Of a stretch of DNA of 64,000 nt, positions 1 through 11,689 are shown one piece after another. Both the position numbers and the translations under genes were made by a program. Origin of the DNA: Capitulum mitella (taxonomy: Eukaryota > Arthropoda > Thecostraca > Pollicipedomorpha > Pollicipedidae); contig CP099843.1 of the NCBI GenBank assembly GCA_030062745.1, positions 23,986,122-24,050,121 on the forward strand, in the 5' to 3' direction. How positions within the stretch are numbered: the first letter of the stretch is position 1; each line of letters starts with the position of its first letter. Below the pieces are notes generated by a model. The model worked only from the letters and a program-made list of their open reading frames with translations. It had not been told where the DNA came from and made no database searches.

Positions 1-110
1 TCCATAAAATTGCATGTCTCTAGCTCTTTCCATTTTCGAGATCGGAAGGGGGCACTTGTGTGCCCCCCGTCCAGTACGCGTTAGCGCGAAACCCCCTTCC
101 ACTGTTCGGA
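1..110 (+). repeat. Family C repeat fragment (left edge)
   Basis: This about 100-bp segment is repeated with roughly 85% identity by eye at 63722-63830. Both copies contain a G-run/C-run hairpin (G5-CAC, short loop, GTG-C6 at 48-68 here), followed by a CGCGTTAACGCG-like palindrome that is slightly altered in this copy, then GAAACCCCCTT. The arrangement resembles the ends of families A and B, so this is probably the end of a third short DNA element. The rest is cut off by the window edge or too diverged to trace. No coding capacity is seen. Confidence 0.6.
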
Positions 111-209
111 TTTTCTGGCATAACTTTCAAATTACAAATGCTAGCGGCCCCAAAATTTCCCACCCTTACCTGAGCACCACAACCACTTCTCGACAAAAAA
201 GCCTATAAG

Positions 210-1058
210 GTCATCATAGTTCGGGCCATATGACGTTATAAGTTTAATTATAGATATGCGTGGTTTTTAGGTGATGTTAGTACTACCCTTTTCATTTTTG
301 GCGTGATTCGCAAGAAGCTGGCAAGGCATGACAAATACCAATTATTAGGTCACGCAAGTCATGAGTGACCTCAAGCGAAGTCAGCATTGGCCAGTGGCGA
401 CGTTTGCACTGAAATGATTTGGTCTCCCTTACATAAATCTACCGTTAGTTAGCCAGGTATCGCAGGTGCAAGAAAACAAATGGCATATTTTAGCTACTCG
501 TTACATTATGCTTCATAAACATATACAGGTCAATAGTAGAGCTGAGGTTTTGGATTCAGATCACTCAAATATTCGGTCGAAAACTCGAATTCGGTGAACA
601 TTGAAATTTGATTTGAAGATCCGAATATTCGGCGAAAATCTGGTTGGCCACTTTCATCCAAATATTGCCAAAAATTCAAGGGCCATCCGAGGATTCGAAT
701 ACCCTTATGCATTCTGCTGCAGAATCTGATGAAAAATATGGGCCGAATTATACATAATCATGCGGAATGCTAATCGGGGTAACGCCTGCCGTTGTTTTTC
801 TGAACATCATTATGGATGGGATCAATGTTGAGAGTGACACCTTTTACATACGAGGACGTCGAGTTATTTAAATTAATGGGGGGTCCAGCCGAGGGGCCGA
901 CAGCCTAACCTACCCTAAATGAGGGTTTCTCACCGGACTGAGCCCACTTTATTTTGACCAACGAAGATTTTTAGGCTTTTTCCTACCATTTATCGAATGA
1001 AAATTTGCATTTATCCCCATGTATACAGGTACAGATATTGATAGAAAGATAGATTTCC
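210..1058. other. Unannotated sequence
   Basis: No exon, RNA gene or recognisable element was seen. The stretch is moderately AT-rich with short imperfect repeats around AATATTCGG (560-640). Confidence 0.4.
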
Positions 1059-1059
1059 T

Positions 1060-1235
1060 TAGACTTAACTTTTTACTTTCCGCCTATTTCTCATCTATTG
1101 CGACTGTCCTTTTCGTTATTTTTATTCATTTCCCTTTAAAACAGACAGAAAATATTGGGATACCAAAAAACAAGGGGGGGGGGACAAATCAAAACGGGAT
1201 GAACCAAGGCCCTCTCAGAAGGATATAAAGGGATA
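1060..1235 (+). repeat. Dispersed repeat, copy 1 (partner at 48365-48530, minus)
   Basis: The stretch around CCTTTAAAACAGACAGAAAATATTGGG recurs in inverted orientation upstream of CHTF18. The similarity extends about 150 bp on both sides of this core, including a G-rich tract (GGGTGGGTCC in the partner). In one frame both copies read as a hydrophobic peptide ending in IHxPLK..ENIG, and the substitutions are mostly conservative. It may be a relic of an element that once encoded a small membrane peptide. No family is recognised. Confidence 0.5.
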
Positions 1236-1901
1236 CTCCTGCTTAAAAATATTCCGGCACCTCCCCAATGTAGCACGGGTCTGCTCATCATATTTCGCGG
1301 GAAGACGAGTAGCCTCGAGCACAATATACCATGTGTTCCGCGTCTGGCAACGACGGGCAGAGACGCCGGGTCGGTATCAGTAGGCGAGTAAAGCTGGACG
1401 TCACGGTCAGGCACATATGAGCTTGTTTGTATTAAACAGGCAAATAGCCAGCTCCTCATTACATTAATACGCAATGCGCGTGGAATAACCTTGAGCACAT
1501 ATGTTGATTTGCCAATATCACGGGCATATACTGATGCGAAATCGAAGCAAGGAACTGCGACATTGGAAGCTTCTCGTATACTATCCTGGCGACTAAAATT
1601 CGAAAATTTTGTGTTCTGCATCATGTTTAACACGAACTTAACCACGTTTAATTCCTGTCTTTGAAAAAATGAAAAAAAAACATGGGCGTAGAACGTTCAC
1701 AAAATTCGCTCTTTGCTGCCGATACTGGAAACACGTGTTATGGAGTGGTTAGGAGCAATACTGACATGGGGAATTTACTCCTTATTCTGATTTTGTCTGT
1801 GGAGACGGTGGTGACGAGCAAGATGACAGCTTACCACCTCTTTCAAGGCTCGGGTTGATGCTTTCTCACATTTATCCGTTCTCAAACTAATCATTCCGAA
1901 G

Positions 1902-1932
1902 CGACGCACCGTGTGAACTTGACGGTGCGTCG
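1902..1932 (+). repeat. Perfect hairpin, 11-bp stem
   Basis: CGACGCACCGT is followed by a 9-base loop and then its exact complement ACGGTGCGTCG. It lies 40 bp before a second hairpin (1972-2007). The pair is probably part of a small fold-back or MITE-like repeat. No boundaries or target duplication could be assigned. Confidence 0.7.
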
Positions 1933-1971
1933 ATCGTTCCGCTGCGTCGAATGCTGCGTCCACCGTGCGCA

Positions 1972-2007
1972 AAATTCCCACCCAGCGCCCATGCTGGATG
2001 GGAATTT
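1972..2007 (+). repeat. Hairpin, 15-bp stem with one mismatch
   Basis: AAATTCCCACCCAGC pairs with GCTGGATGGGAATTT across a 6-base loop, with a single C/A mismatch. This is the second hairpin in the cluster at 1.9-2.0 kb. Confidence 0.7.
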
Positions 2008-2398
2008 TTTCCCAGTAACTCAAGCCGCGCACCGTTCGAGAGAACGTTCGGTTCATTATGGCTATAGATGGCAACACCATTACTACACGTCGTGCTCCGT
2101 CGGAGTCGACACGCTACTGAGACTGAGTTTTCCTCTTCTGAGTGATGTCAGGCCACAATTTGAGTTTGGTTTCTTCTTTCAGACTTAGCACTGGTGCTCA
2201 TGGTCACTAACAGAAGCTCGCTGCAATACGCCTTCATTTACTTGTTTTATTATTGTGCTCGTCGTAACGTTGCAACCGTTTAAGCGACAGCTAGAGCGAC
2301 CACAAAAACCGACATGAGATGAGACTTAGTGCAGTGCAAGATCCCAATCTCCCACTCCCTCACGCTGCACCGCTGCCCCACTCCTGCCGAAGACTCAC

Positions 2399-2599
2399 CG
2401 GCGAACCGACGTAATTGTCGCTCTCGGGCAGCACGAAGTTCAGCGTGTTCCGCTCGCCGAAGCGCATCAGGATGTTCTGCACGGTGGAGCTGCCGCACTT
2501 GTGCGTCTTCAGGAAGAAGATGGCCTGGCGCGGTTGGCACGCGCCGCCGTCCGATTGGGAGCGGTCCGGCAGTCGGTCCTCGAAGGCCGCCGCCCACCG
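2399..2599 (-). CDS. Galactose-3-O-sulfotransferase-like, PAPS-binding exon (partial gene)
   Basis: This exon encodes 67 residues in phase 0, from a TTTCCTGTGGTGCAG acceptor to a CCG|GTGAGT donor. The central stretch CQPRQAIFFLKTHKCGSST is the 5'-phosphosulfate (PAPS) binding loop of the Gal-3-O-sulfotransferase family, whose members read C.PR..I.FLKTHK..SST. The residues that follow (NILMRFGERNTLNFVLP) also match the family. Such enzymes are Golgi type II membrane proteins that transfer sulfate from PAPS to galactose 3-OH on glycolipids or glycoproteins. The catalytic remainder (about 250 residues) should lie left of the window edge, since no matching frame was found at 1-2399. The choice among Gal3ST paralogues cannot be made from one exon. 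Confidence 0.8.
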
Positions 2600-2623
2600 C
2601 TGCACCACAGGAAATAGGCGTGC

Positions 2624-2706
2624 ACTGGCGAGAGGAGACTGGCGTCAGGTCAGGGGCCACCACCGCACCGCCCGAGGAAGGAGACAACTGGCGAGAGGAG
2701 ACTGGG
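2624..2706. repeat. Two-copy direct repeat, 63-bp period
   Basis: ACTGGCGAGAGGAGACTGG occurs at 2624 and again at 2687, just upstream (in transcript sense) of the sulfotransferase exon acceptor. It is a minimal minisatellite. It creates an open frame on the plus strand that has no coding features. Confidence 0.7.
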
Positions 2707-3571
2707 GTCCGATGAGATGGACATGTACTCTGCATGCAGCTGCAGACATGATGTGCATCGCCGAGCACTTCGGCATTGACATGCGAGTGACAGGAGGCGA
2801 CTCAGTGCCTTGGATCCGACTTTTGCACGTTCGGTACGGGAGTCTGAACGTCACTGATCATCCGCTGGGCCAAATAAAACTCCGACAGTTGGATCGTCCC
2901 AGGGCATGATGTTCGTCGTCATGATCATCATTCATAAATGTTTCCTTATTTACGATTTGCTTTGGTTTTGGATTTGTGTCGCCGCCATTTTGGCTATTGC
3001 ACGAGGTATGCGTATGATCATGCGTCACACCGAAATGACGTCAATGTTCCAAATGACACGTCGAATGAAGTAACTGCTTCATAAAATACGAGTTCCTGCG
3101 AGCTGCGCATGGTCGTTGCAAACTGCTCATACATCTGTTGGTAACTTCACAATTAACTTACTCCATAAATTATACAACATTCACAGGGATAACTGTTGGA
3201 TTGGCGTCGAAAAAGGACAACCATACGCATAAACGCCCCAATAAAAGCACAGTTTAGATAATGAGTAATTGTACAACTGCACGATAAGGTTTACGCGTTT
3301 CATACCCTGAATCACATGCTGCAACTCACACAATGATCTGTGTTCTGACCAACAAGCGAATACCTTATTAACTTCACTTCTGGGCTTTTTCTTGACAATT
3401 GTTAGAAATGTACGCAATTCCACGCTTCATTGTGTGTAGCTCTGGTTTAATCACAGGAACAATGCACACTTCCCAATCTTCGACACGGCTTTTCCTAACA
3501 GGCCACTACAGTGACCGGCGTTTCAGTGAGCCCTCAGCCTGACAACATAGGAGCCGTTCCCCAGCGCCCAC

Positions 3572-3714
3572 CTGTTGCTGTTGGCGACGCGGTAGTCGCT
3601 GATGATCATCACCAGCAGCGCCAGCATGCCGCAGGCCAGCAGGCTGACCGCCACAGAGCGCCTCATCAGCACAGCGCCCACGCCGCTCCGCAACACGTGC
3701 GCCACGTGCTCCAC
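3572..3714 (-). CDS. Possible membrane-anchor exon of the sulfotransferase-like gene
   Basis: The segment runs from a GATGTGCCGCAG acceptor to an AACAG|GTGGGC donor and encodes up to 47 residues. It contains a basic start (MRR) followed by an uninterrupted hydrophobic run (SVAVSLLACGMLALLVMII) and then SDYRVANSNR. That is the layout of a Golgi type II signal anchor and stem start. Its strand and position upstream of the PAPS-binding exon fit the same gene. However, the donor leaves phase 2 while the downstream exon starts in phase 0, so either an unseen stem exon lies between 2600 and 3571 or this exon belongs to another gene. Confidence 0.4.
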
Positions 3715-3799
3715 CTGCGGCACATCCGCCCTCGGTCAGCGGCCGCGCGCCAGCACCGCCGCAAACTGACGCACACGGACTGGCCGAGGTGGCTGAAGC

Positions 3800-4448
3800 C
3801 AGAGTAAACTCGTCATAGCGCTATGCAAGGGGCTGCGGTTTCTCCGTGTTGATCACAAACGACTGGTGCGAAGGACGTGGAAATATACCATCCAGAAGGT
3901 AGAATTTAACTTTCGCAAGCTGACGTTGATGAGAACAAAATGAAAAATGAAAGCACAACTAGGATAATGCATAGGGGAGGATGCCCAATTTGCGCCACCT
4001 TCTCAAAAAACGGGCACTTTGACTACGATATGGGAAGCATTGTTTTATTTCTTTCTCATATGCCTTCTCCGGTCTTTTGACCACCATAATATTTGGTGTT
4101 CTGAAACTTCAGTCTTTGCCTGCTATTTGATATTCGGTATCTAGAAATACAATGCAAAAGGCGCACTTAGGGCAACCCTGTCATATTTGCGCTACGTGAT
4201 GTGCCTTATTGCGCCATCATAAAAATGACACGAATTCCAGGTACTTTGCGGTGGCAAAGGGTATAATGAACCACTATCTGGTATATTACGATTAGTTTCA
4301 CTTTTATTCTTTTTGCCAATGCTTGCAAACAAGTCGGGAGAAGTGCTAATATCCAGACAAGATGCTGGGCAGCCCGTGGAGATGGCTACATAGGCGCATC
4401 CTGTGGGTTTGGGGTCCATACCCCTCTTGTGATCCGAAAATGTTTCCC
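3800..4448. other. Unannotated sequence
   Basis: No gene or clear element was recognised. The segment borders the family A element directly. Confidence 0.35.
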
Positions 4449-4450
4449 TC

Positions 4451-5656
4451 TTAACCCTATTCCCGGCAGGGGGGCGGAATCCGCCCCCCTCGGGTTTTTT
4501 GCTTGCCAATTCCAGGCTTTTAAACGCAGCTTCACGAAACTTGGTGAATTTTCCTAGCTATTCTTTCTACGTGCTGTGGCAAAATTTCAAAATTCTATTT
4601 TGTCAGGGGCGGAGCCAGGCAACGTTTTTGGGAGGCACCTCATGCCATTTTTGGCCATGTTGAGGGTAAAAGGAAAATGTCTGCCAAAAACAGAGTTGTA
4701 AAGCTAGAACTTAAAACCTTATATGGATGTATAGCTTAATAGTTGGGCAATGCGCAGATGTAATTTTGTTTATCTGAGGTCATTTTGCAAGGTCAGGTCA
4801 AGGTCAAAAGTCAAAAATAGTTTTTTTGCTATAATTTCGGCGCCGTTTTTTCAAATGACAAACCCGGAATATATATGACGTGGAATGGTGTCTTCTACTT
4901 GTGTACCACGTTTCAGCTTGACATCAGGTCGGGTCACGGAGCTATGACCTAAAATGTCAGTGCGCGTACCCTAGATCGCAATAGCCATAAAATGAAATTT
5001 TGAAATACAGTGAATTCAAATGGTTGAAAACGTTAACAGATAATATTAAATGCACACGAGATCATTCCAAGTGATCCCAAGGTAAGTGGAGGTCATTTAA
5101 GGTCAAAGGTCACAAGTTGATCTGAGAAACGTGTGACCATGACAGTTCCCCCTTTTCATGTCCCTGGCACGGCCTATGCTAACATTATACAAACACTGTA
5201 ATGCGATTTGTACTTCTTTAGTATAACATGACTAGCAGAAGCCAAAAAAGGGTGTTTGCCTCTTTTGTTCATTCAGTTGCTAGAAAACTAATCCCTATTT
5301 TTGAAACCCTGTGAACGCCCATGAATTTTTCTCAAAATTTCAGATTTGCAAACCCATGGTAAAAGCCCTATCCATAATCTCTCGATTCATGCCAGTTTCA
5401 TCGAAATCGGTCAGTAAACAACGGAGTTATAAGAAGTCCAAAAGTACCCCCCATTTTGACATTTTTGCCTCGCTGTATCCACAAATGTCAAAATTTTGAA
5501 AATTTCTTTTTATAAAAGTGTAGTTCACGTCACGGCAAATCGATTACCGTTTGTTGCGATGAAATCGGACAAGTAGTTCTCGAGATCTCAGGGGGGCCGA
5601 ATCCGCCCCCCTGCCGGGATCGACCATACCGTCTAGCCCTCCGGGAATAGGGTTAA
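4451..5656 (+). mobile_element. Family A piggyBac-like MITE, copy 1
   Basis: TTAA occurs at both ends (4451-4454 and 5653-5656), followed inward by matching inverted termini beginning CCCTATTCCCGG. TTAA target duplication plus a CCC-starting TIR is the signature of the piggyBac superfamily. There is no transposase frame, so this is a non-autonomous element. At 4469-4489 is a near-terminal hairpin (G6-CGGA, one base, TCCG-C6), and a less perfect version lies at 5591-5611. The right end carries extra sequence between the TIR and the hairpin (ACGGTATGGTCGATC on its bottom strand). A near-identical inverted copy lies at 13584-14801. The interior is rich in AGGTCA half-sites, including AGGTCAAAGGTCA at 5100-5112. 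Confidence 0.85.
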
Positions 5657-8155
5657 ACCCAAAATTGCAGTAGTCCTGCATTTCCTTAATGTCGAAGTAA
5701 GATCACAGATATCAAAAGGGTTCAGGTGTACGAAAGAGGTACATTCTCCCCTTCAGGATTCATTTTAACATGTCAATTAGGGAACAAATTCCTGCAGTGG
5801 CAGATAAATCCCCCGATGGAGAACGGCACAGCAAGGTCACCTGGCTCCTAAGGGCACAGTGACTGCGGTCGCGTCGGGCCACCCTCTCTAAATGAATTGG
5901 CTAAAATCGCATTAACACATTTACAACACATTTACCCGAAAGACTGATAGGAGGTCCTCGTTCCTGGGGTGTCGCCAGGATTCTCGGCCTGGGGGCTGCC
6001 TGCGAGAATTAGGGCGCTGATTACATAGTAAATGAGAAAAAATGATGTTTTGCATTAGTTTCCGCGGCCAGTGGACGGCGGGGGCCGAACAGGTTCCGCG
6101 AGGGGGAGGGCTAAGGGCTGCAGCCCTTCCAAGAAGGCTCTGGTGACATTTCTGCCTCTTCCCAAGGTGTCCCCTCTGCAGCCGAAATCCCCCTCCGTGA
6201 TCATCGCTTTAAATGGGCCCCAGAAACGTGTAAAGCATTGGAGCAACCATCAGCACACCGTTAGCTAGTCCTGCCTTGAATGTGATGCTGGCGCGCGCAA
6301 TAAGGCCCGGCAAATGGCGACGCAAAAACGGACAATGCTTCTACCATAACAAAACCAGTCGCGGGTAAAAAACGCGCGAACGTATCATCTCTATTCTGGT
6401 CAAATTCCACAACGCAGGCACTATATAACAACAATTTTGCTTCACGGTGCTGGTAGCACAGCTATACACGGGTAGCACAAGGCAGAAAATCATTTCAGAC
6501 TTGCACTGAAACTTCACGGACCCACTACAAGTCTGTACTGCTGACAGAAAGGAAGAGGAAGGGGTCAAATCCGCAGCCAAGCTGTCTCAGAAAATATCCT
6601 TTACCTGCCAATCATCTGTCTCAGTTAGGAAATAATGGGGGGGGGGCGGGTGTAATTAGGCAGGATGGCGCACATTGGGCAGTTTCGCCTACCTTTTTGT
6701 GCGCCAAAGGTGGCAAGTGTACACATGTCAATATTTAGGACAATGTTTACAGGGTGCATATTCGGATTTATTTGTACAGATGCGACCAGAACCGAGGAAA
6801 ATGTCACATCGCTATTCCAGAATGGCCAATGGATTCATAATCCCACTGTGTGATAAACCATGAACCTCACTAAAAAAAAACTGTCATTATAATGCGTTGC
6901 TGAATGAGTGTGCGTGAATCCTCCTTTCGTTTACTTGAGAAAAAAATGATCCCATCGAGCCCAAGAATTTTAAAGTCAAAATGTTTTAAAACCTGAAACC
7001 TTTGAAAAACACCGAAAATCCTGACCTTGCTTAGGACAGAATTAAAAAAAAACGCACACCACAGCTAGAGGCAAACGCATACTCACGTTGCGGGTGCATA
7101 CAATCCCCAAAACCAGTCCATACCGTCCCCATCTCCTGACCTCATTTTGCCCTGTCTCATCCTTCTCCTCCAGAATGTGGTCCAGTCAGACATTTCGGAA
7201 GAGCCGGCTGAAAGAGCCATTAAGCCGCTTTAAGAACTTAGGCCTCATGACTTCCCTGGGTACGCCCCTGTCCTCTTGTCCAAGTCCGTGACGTTCCGTG
7301 GCCAAAATCTGAGCTTCCAACAAAATGCCGGCGAAAAACTGCTCCGGAAACTGGGCCACGTTATCTGAAAATCCGCCCAGTTAACTGGTAATGCGGCATT
7401 GATAACACAAAGATACGCCTGCAAATAAACTAAGGCGAGCTGGTGCATGGCCCCACGTAAATTGATATGTGCAAAGGACGTGAGAAGCACCACAGTGGCT
7501 ATTCAAACTTCCAGACAACCGAACTAGACCCACAATGCCAAATGACAGCGTTAAAAAGGTCGAACGTTTAGATGGGTTAGGGGAACTGACTTTGGCATTC
7601 CCGAAAAATTTGAGACAGCAGAATTTCGCATCTGTATTATTCTGTCAATGTAGCAAGCTTAATGTTCACCATTCATTTCGCAAACAGGTACAACACTTTA
7701 CTTGTTTGTAACCTGATCTTACATGACCTGTTCTGGATTAGTGATCCGAAGTGACCTCAAGTGAAAAAAATCGGCATAATGTGTGAAAAGATGTATGGAG
7801 AGGTACCACACGATGCACATCTCCGCACCTCTTCGTTTTCTGCCCATCGTGAAAAATACAGGTTCTAATGAACCCCCCACTGCCCGACCAGGGTTAATCC
7901 GGCATTCACTTGGGCATTTCGCCACCTTCCATTGACTGGAGGTTGGTAACGTCCCTTGTCTGTCTCGAGAATCAATATCCCAATTTGGCTGATTTGAAGG
8001 ATAACAGATGGCGCCGGATCGTGCGGTCATGTGACATTTGTATTTTTTATTTTTGGGCCACTGATGACGTCACAGATCAGGTCAGACACCCAGAAGTGCC
8101 CCTTTTCTCCCGAGGCCGGCGATACCGCAGACTGCGGTCCCGAACCCTCCGCCCC

Positions 8156-8205
8156 CTCCCCCCGATATCCCGAGGTTTTAGCATTAGGCCTATGGCAATG
8201 ACCGG
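8156..8205 (-). repeat. Short dispersed repeat end, copy 1
   Basis: On the minus strand this reads CATAGGCCTAATGCTAAAAC followed by a G-run. It is similar to the plus-strand segments at 9040-9090 and 9488-9512. The three copies are probably ends of one diverged repeat family. No complete element can be drawn. Confidence 0.4.
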
Positions 8206-9034
8206 AAGGGAACGGTATGAAATCCCATATGAACTCTCCCCTCCACTAATTTTCGTAAACACTTCAGCCACGTTTTCTCCAGGGCCGCCTTATTACGACA
8301 AAACCTTGACAGAGACTGAATTCCATGATGGCATATGTCTCAAGAAGCTTAACCTCACATTCTGAGCGCGACCTGATCCAAGGCTAACAAAGCTGAATAT
8401 CACAGGCTAGGTCAGTTTTGACATCTGTGCTGATGGGTCATACAGCACATTTTTCCTGGGCCATTCGACACGGAGATTCAATAAAAATACACTTCCAGAG
8501 CGCTTTCTGTACAACCAAAGACCTGAAATGACTCCGATTACCGTGCACATGCAACTATGCAACATTTTGTACCTTCAAACTCGGAGCACCGTGAGCACGC
8601 GTTTGGCCTCCACGTGACACCTCTGAGCCACCCTGCAAGTCAATTTGGCCCTGTTCTAGGAGTGTTGCGCAGCGTTGCTAAGGCCGATATGTCAACGCCG
8701 ATCTTTCAGAGCGTCAAACGGACGCCATCAGATTAACCGCTAATTTGAAGTCGGCATAAAACTGCTCAATGTTTAACTACAAAAAAGTCACGCTGTTTAA
8801 AGAGCAGGCTGCATAACCTGCCTGTGCAATTTGTCGCAAGAAAGTTGACATTGCATCTGGACGTTTGCAAAAATCGGTTCATTAAGCTCCCTTTCTAAAA
8901 TGCATTTTCACTGGATCTGAAAAAATGCGAAATGCGTATTTGATCTAGGTTCGGGTCCGATGTGTTCCATGTTGAACCAGGAAAACAGAAACATCCGGGA
9001 AAGCGGAAGGGGGGGGGCAAGGAGGAACAGATGT

Positions 9035-9100
9035 TTTTCCCCATAGGGCTAATGTTAAATTTCCAAAAGATTGGGGCGTGCCCCCCCGCCCCCTACCCCC
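9035..9100 (+). repeat. Short dispersed repeat end, copy 2
   Basis: CCATAGGGCTAATGTTAAAT is followed by GGGGCGTGCCCCCCCGCCCCC-type G/C runs. It matches the cores at 8156-8205 (minus) and 9488-9512. Confidence 0.4.
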
Positions 9101-9484
9101 GTTCCTATGCCGATGTGATGAACTCTCAGGCCATGGTGGTGTGTAACACAAACCACAGTCGCCGCAGTCGGTATAATAAGGCCTGCAGCAAAGTAGAAGC
9201 ATGTAAAAGAAGAGACGAAGCACCAAAGCAAAACTAAACGTCGAACCGCCAAATATGGCTGTCCTTATGGCGTCATTAAGACATGGCCTAAGATGGCCTT
9301 GTTTCCAAAGTTTTGTCAACGTGTGCATGATTAATATAGAAAAAATACAGATGAGGTTTCAAGATGGGACCTTCATTCGTTTGCCAGATATTTAGGGAAT
9401 GCACACGTTTAACTCCCCCTCCCCCCACAGTCGTTGGCGGGTTAAGGACTAACACGGCCCCCCGCTCACACACAAATCCTAACG

Positions 9485-9515
9485 GTGACGCCATTGGGCT
9501 AATGTTAAAACATTT
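9485..9515 (+). repeat. Short dispersed repeat end, copy 3
   Basis: CCATTGGGCTAATGTTAAAA is the third copy of the GGGCTAATGTTAAA core within 1.4 kb. Confidence 0.4.
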
Positions 9516-10816
9516 GTCCCCACTATCGCACCTGAGACCCTACACCTCATTGCCATCGACAACTTTTCGCTTTCACGGGGCGAAGGAAGAAGAGAATATT
9601 CATAAACATCCGGAACCTGGACATTTAGTGGCCGAGATCCGAGAATATTCTTTTCCGAGAGGGGCTAAGTTTGGCTGAGACTCTGAACCCCGTACCCTCA
9701 CAAATGACATAAAAAAGGTGCGCTTATGCTCGGGCCGCTCTTAGGGACATCGGTCATAGATATTATAACGATAGAAACGTCCGTCTCGATGTACTGCGAT
9801 TAAACGGGTTAGTCGACAGGTGTGCGCATTCCCAAAAGCTCTGGTTGTGAATGCTTACGGGTCACTTACGTCGTCGCATTTGAATAACGACATGCTCTGG
9901 GAAAATTGAAATCAAGTATAGGATGTCAAATGGCGCTTACAGTCTGCAGTTTAGCAGCCGCAAACCGGACGGGCTAAAAGCACATGTCCCTTTTGAGCTT
10001 TTTCTTTTCATTAATTCTTCAGGAACTACTGGACTCTGGAGACTTTCGCTGCACTTTGAATAGCTGGTAGCCGCACTACTTTTACCGAGTATCCAGGATC
10101 CGCACATGCTGAAGTTCTACACCCTGTGATGATAGTTCGAGGCAAAGCATGAAATTACTGAGACGGACCTGCATTGTTACGACTCCCGACCAGCCCTATA
10201 GCCGCACGGAGAAGCCTGCGTTTCTTTCTTTGCTGCTCTGACTGTCCACGATCCTTCAACCTTAATCATATTTTCGCAATAATTCACGCCTCTTCGCAAC
10301 ACTTTTGTTGTCTGGCTGCATCTTCAGTTTTCGCTGTACCGAACTGCTCCGGGTTTGTTCACACGAGCCACCCTAACCGTCCGGCAGCAGTGCAGGAATC
10401 ACCGGACGCTCAGTCTCCGGTTGTGGGTGGAGCCTAGCGCCGAGTGGATGACGCCATGCCTCTGAAGTCTATATCCAGGCTGTTAAGTAACCATTATTGT
10501 TTCCAATATTGGGCGTCTGGAAATTCAGCTGAAATGGCGATGTGCAGTCTTACCAACGTGAAGCCAAACTGATGAAATCATCGATAAAAATTACGACATG
10601 CGGGGTTGGACGCAGGCAGTACCAATGTCGACAGAAAATTTTAAAAAATCAGGGAAAATACGTCGCTACTGACTGCAGACAAGGGCTGAGGCAAATACAG
10701 TTTTGTTACGATCCGTTTTGCTGTTGGCTGTCATCATATCGTACTAGATGGATCACATAGGCAAATGCATACTGGTATATTTGCATGTAGAATGTGATGT
10801 GATGCATCCTAACTGT

Positions 10817-10817
10817 T

Positions 10818-10889
<72 letters not shown>

Positions 10890-10898
10890 GTATGTATG

Positions 10899-10950
<52 letters not shown>
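10817..10950. repeat. Compound microsatellite (AC)n(TA)n(TATG)n(TA)n
   Basis: A run of AC is followed by two long TA tracts separated by CGTATGTATGTATGTG. The long TA tracts can fold back on themselves. Apparent frames of alternating I and Y across it are artefacts. Confidence 0.95.
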
Positions 10951-10951
<1 letters not shown>

Positions 10952-11650
10952 GAGCACTGGCGGGTCCAGAAGCCAAGGGGCCATGCCTCCCCCCGAAATG
11001 GCTAGAATTGGACAAAAGTTGACACATGTTTAGACTTTGAGAAAACTTCAAATTTACGAAGGAACGTCTATTTTAAAACAGTCCTTGAGGAAGAAGGAAC
11101 GGAAATCCGGTGAGGTTTTGAAAATCAATACATCTTTCAGACTTGCCCCGCCCTCAAACAGGCGGAAACCAATGTTCTGTATTCGCCTCTGTATATTAGT
11201 CATTGAGAGCTGAAAAGTATTTAAACGGAGGTTTCAGGTGAAAATACGGACGAAGTCGGCCAAGTAAATTTATGAATTTTGATAAGCAGCGTGGAACACA
11301 GAAGGATGAACACGCAAAACTGCAATTAATATTGTGAAGTAAAAATGCAAAAAACTGTACGTAGTAGCGTATCTTTCTCGCAGTCAACGAAAACATATAC
11401 CTTCCTGAACAGATGAAATCGCTTAGACACCACACCCCCAGGAGTAAAGCTATAACTCCAAGGAATAAAATGGTTAAAGCACTGAAGAAACATCTTCCAA
11501 AAACAATTCGCTGAGCAGGTTACGTGACCAATGAAAACTAAACTTGAGGACGACATTTGAACCGCAACGTGGAAGGGAACTTTTACAAAGCAAATGATAT
11601 TTGATACGTATAGCCGACTCTGAACTATTTAAACAAAATGCGTCTGCTAA

Positions 11651-11652
<2 letters not shown>

Positions 11653-11681
<29 letters not shown>
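11653..11681. repeat. (TC)n microsatellite
   Basis: About 14 uninterrupted TC repeats abut the start of the direct repeat copy at 11690. Confidence 0.95.
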
Positions 11682-11684
<3 letters not shown>

Positions 11685-11689
11685 CAGAA

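Larger units (their letters stand above)
5660..10816. other. Repeat-rich intergenic sequence without recognised genes
   Basis: No convincing exon was found on either strand. It holds scattered poly-G/poly-C tracts (6639-6650, 9010-9018, 9080-9100) and three short related repeat ends described separately. Open frames here are short, lack domains and use random-looking codons. Confidence 0.4.

Noticed and set aside
1136-1645. 169-codon minus-strand open frame as the 3' part of the sulfotransferase gene
   Set aside because: No sulfotransferase motif downstream of the PAPS loop is present, and part of it is a dispersed repeat.
2280-2909. Overlapping open frames of 128-164 codons on both strands
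   Set aside because: Shadows of the sulfotransferase exon and of the 63-bp direct repeat.
10706-11051. Open frames made of alternating I and Y
   Set aside because: Translation of TA microsatellites.
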